DNA of 7,085 bases, from NCBI GenBank assembly GCA_023431725.1, contig JAEYVN010000227.1:1-7085 (forward strand), given 5' to 3'. Position 1 is the stretch's first letter. Every line of letters begins with the position of its first letter. Position numbers and translations under genes: made by a program. Shown here piece by piece: positions 5,791 to 7,085 of the stretch. The notes under the pieces were generated by a model. It had not been told where the DNA came from. It ran no database searches and saw only the letters and a program-made list of their open reading frames with translations. This DNA is from Pseudomonadota bacterium (GTDB taxonomy: Bacteria; Pseudomonadota; Alphaproteobacteria; Rhizobiales; Xanthobacteraceae).

Positions 5791-5807
5791 TGTCCCGCAT
5801 CGGGACA
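5791..5807. promoter_or_regulatory. 17-bp palindrome, possible operator or hairpin
   Basis: TGTCCCG (5791-5797), CAT, CGGGACA (5801-5807) is a perfect 7-bp inverted repeat with a 3-nt centre, 39 nt before the PAS start codon. It could be a dimeric regulator site or a leader hairpin. Further TGTCCC copies lie at 5560-5565 and, inverted, at 5833-5838. Confidence 0.35.
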
Positions 5808-5846
5808 AAATTGGCGCCGTTGCGGGTCGGTTGGGACAGGATCGGG

Positions 5847-6440
5847 ATGAAACAGGCGCTGAGCCGCGAATTGTTCGACTATTGGAATGCGCTGCGTGGC
5901 ACGCGCAGCGCGCCGATGCGCGACGATATCGATCCGGGCGCCATTCGCAATCGCCTGCAGGACATCTTCCTGTTCTCGTTCGACACCCAAGCCGGTCATC
6001 CCTTCCGCCTCGCCGGAAGCTCGGTCTGCGCGCTGTTCGACAGGGAGTTGAAAGGCCGCGCCTTTGCCGGACTCTGGTCACCGATCAGCCAACCGCGGAT
6101 CGAGGAATTGCTGAATAACGTCGCCGCCGACAAGGTTGGCGCCGTCGCACACGTCATCGGCCGCAATCTCGAGAACGAGCATCTCGATCTGGAAATGATC
6201 CTGCTGCCACTGATCAACGAAGACGGCGATACATCACGTCTTCTGGGCGGCTTAGCCGCAGTGGGAGCGCCCTACTGGATCGGCACCCGTCCGATCGCCG
6301 CGATCGACCTTGAAGACCTGCGCTACGTCGGCCCGACCATCGATCCGGCGCGACCGTCCAGACTCATGTCAGGCCAGACGTCTCCTCTGCGGAGCGCAGG
6401 ATTCGTCATCTATCCGGCCCAAAATCGTCGGGCTATTTAA
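5847..6440 (+). CDS. PAS domain protein (PAS_5 type)
   Basis: This is a 197-residue cytosolic protein of the alphaproteobacterial PAS_5 family (Pfam PF07310 by recognition). The N-terminus SRELFDYWNALRGTRSAPMRDDIDPGAIRNRL (6-37) and the core LFSFDTQAGHPFRLAGSSVCALFDRELKGRAFAGLW (42-77) are family-typical, including the HPFRLAG and ELKG-x-x-F-x-x-LW segments. A later strand pair, LDLEMILLPL (113-122) followed by RLLGGLAAVGAPYWIG (131-146), completes the PAS-like fold. The tail 160-197 is variable and no output domain is fused, so it probably senses or binds something and acts through a partner; no ligand can be assigned. ATG 5847 is chosen over in-frame 5667 because AGGA (5838-5841) lies 5 nt upstream and the family N-terminus begins right there; the upstream extension (MRPAQAAINHNSARRR...) is unlike the family and overlaps the inverted repeats. 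It is followed after 124 bp by the PilZ gene on the same strand. Confidence 0.88.
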   Translation: MKQALSRELFDYWNALRGTRSAPMRDDIDPGAIRNRLQDIFLFSFDTQAGHPFRLAGSSVCALFDRELKGRAFAGLWSPISQPRIEELLNNVAADKVGAVAHVIGRNLENEHLDLEMILLPLINEDGDTSRLLGGLAAVGAPYWIGTRPIAAIDLEDLRYVGPTIDPARPSRLMSGQTSPLRSAGFVIYPAQNRRAI

Positions 6441-6564
6441 GCCAATTGTCAGGGCTAACTGTCCGTTAACGAGCATTCAATAGCTTCTAATCGCCGCATG
6501 CAATCACGCGCGGTGATCGCTTATTGCGTGGCGTAATTGGCGCAGCGACATTGACGTAGACGAC
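6441..6564 (+). promoter_or_regulatory. PAS-PilZ intergenic region
   Basis: These 124 bp are less GC-rich than the genes beside them, as expected of a promoter region. They contain a small dyad ATCAC-GCGCG-GTGAT (around 6503-6517) and AT-rich segments such as CATTCAATAGCTTCTAA. No convincing -35/-10 pair, terminator or strong SD for the downstream ATG is visible, so whether the PilZ gene is co-transcribed with the PAS gene cannot be decided. Confidence 0.3.
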
Positions 6565-7085
6565 ATGGCCATCTTGAACACCAATCACGCCGAAGGCAGT
6601 GCGCGTATTCTTCCCTACAGCGAAGAACGGCGCCGGTTCCAGCGCGTGCGTGTCGATCTGCTCGGCCGCTACATGCTGCCGGACCGTCGTGAATTTCCAT
6701 GTCAGGTCGTCAATATGTCCCCCGGCGGCATGGCGGTGGTGGCGCCGGTGTCGCCGCAAATCGGTGAACGAGTGATTGCCTATATCGATCATGTCGGCCG
6801 GCTGGAGGGCGTGGCGACGCGCCATTTCGAGAATGGATTTGCCTCCACCATTGGCGCGACCATGCGCAAGCGGGACAAACTTGCAGCGCAGTTGACCTGG
6901 CTGGCCAACCGTCATCTGCTGGCCTCGCCCGAAGATCGGCGGCACGGCCGCTATGCACCGCGCAATCCGATGACGATGCTGATCATGCCCAATGGTGTGA
7001 ATATCGGCTGCCGCCTGATCGACGTGTCGCTGTCAGGCGCGGCGGTTGCGACCGATCAAAGGCCGCCCATGGGCGCCCTCGTCAC
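6565..7085 (+). CDS. Tandem PilZ domain protein (3' end beyond window)
   Basis: The frame opens at ATG 6565 and runs 173 codons to the window edge. An in-frame stop at 6514-6516 limits any upstream extension, and no other ATG/GTG/TTG lies between. The first PilZ domain has RRRFQRVRV (22-30, RxxxR with Arg23 and Arg27) and NMSPGG (50-55), the N/D-x-S-x-x-G motif, then IGERVIAYIDHVGRLEG and FENGFA. A second module begins with RRHGRYAPR (125-133, Arg125 and Arg129) and has DVSLSG (153-158). Both copies therefore keep the cyclic di-GMP-contact residues. PilZ proteins bind c-di-GMP and alter motility, exopolysaccharide or attachment; the target here is unknown. No signal peptide or membrane segment is seen, so it is cytosolic. 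It has no clear SD. It lies downstream of the PAS protein on the same strand; a functional link is conjecture. Confidence 0.9.
   Translation, partial: MAILNTNHAEGSARILPYSEERRRFQRVRVDLLGRYMLPDRREFPCQVVNMSPGGMAVVAPVSPQIGERVIAYIDHVGRLEGVATRHFENGFASTIGATMRKRDKLAAQLTWLANRHLLASPEDRRHGRYAPRNPMTMLIMPNGVNIGCRLIDVSLSGAAVATDQRPPMGALV

Larger units (their letters stand above)
5558..5846. other. Structured noncoding stretch between terminator and PAS gene
   Basis: Together with 5428-5520 (upstream of rhomboid) this forms a 419-bp gap between divergent genes with no convincing protein. Its content includes a 9-bp inverted pair CTGTCCCAA (5559-5567) / TTGGGACAG (5831-5839) near its ends; a 5-bp hairpin AGCGC/GCGCT (5614-5627); a near-perfect direct repeat CGTCTGGTCGC (5596-5606) / CGTCTGGTTCGC (5631-5642); interlocking inverted repeats at 5703-5755; and a 17-bp palindrome at 5791-5807. 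A poor TTGCGT (5667-5672), 17 nt, TAACCA (5690-5695) could be a plus-strand promoter placing a transcript start near 5702. The terminator at 5521-5557 implies minus-strand transcription through at least part of it. Confidence 0.5.

Noticed and set aside
5667..5846. Upstream extension of the PAS gene to 5667
   Set aside because: The extra 60 residues are basic and unlike the PAS_5 family, and the start at 5847 has a good SD at the right spacing.
5569..5850. GTG-started 93-aa plus-strand ORF in the noncoding stretch
   Set aside because: It has no SD, no recognisable domain and no coding-like composition, and it runs through the interlocking stems and into the PAS start.
1..7085. Mobile element, CRISPR array, toxin-antitoxin or defence system
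   Set aside because: No transposase or integrase motif, no regularly spaced repeats, no small paired TA genes and no defence-family domains were seen; genes have uniform, native-looking composition.

Overview
The window looks like ordinary chromosome from an alphaproteobacterium of the order Hyphomicrobiales, most likely the Bradyrhizobium/Afipia/Rhodopseudomonas group (Nitrobacteraceae). The evidence is moderately high GC with GC-rich third positions, an orphan Bug-type binding protein, and two protein types typical of that group (a PAS_5-type protein and a tandem PilZ protein). The assignment rests on recognised protein style, not on a search. I see no transposase, integrase, phage gene, CRISPR array, tRNA or rRNA.

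Left part (1-2993). A secreted proline-rich protein runs off the left edge on the minus strand. It is divergent from a YdjA-like nitroreductase (749-1318). The nitroreductase converges, with a 2-bp gap, on an orphan TctC/Bug periplasmic binding protein (1321-2304, minus), which is divergent from a flavin reductase-like FMN protein (2388-2993). Two flavin proteins flanking a solute receptor suggest, without proving, a small uptake-and-redox neighbourhood.

Middle part (3081-5427). A patatin-like phospholipase of the RssA type (GTG start) converges on a two-CBS-domain protein (4115-4546, minus). Upstream of the CBS gene on the same strand lies a rhomboid intramembrane protease (4678-5427). A perfect 9-bp hairpin sits between these two genes.

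Right part (5428-7085). A 419-bp stretch without a convincing gene is the least ordinary part of the window. It holds a textbook intrinsic terminator that faces the minus strand but has no minus-strand gene upstream of it. It also holds two interlocking inverted repeats that could form a pseudoknot or a two-state switch, a 17-bp palindrome, and repeated TGTCCC elements. Then come a PAS_5-type sensor-like protein (5847-6440) and the N-terminal part of a tandem PilZ (c-di-GMP receptor) protein, cut by the right edge.

I find no large new system. The best candidate for something undescribed is the structured intergenic region 5521-5846, which may carry a small minus-strand RNA or gene and a structured leader for the PAS gene.
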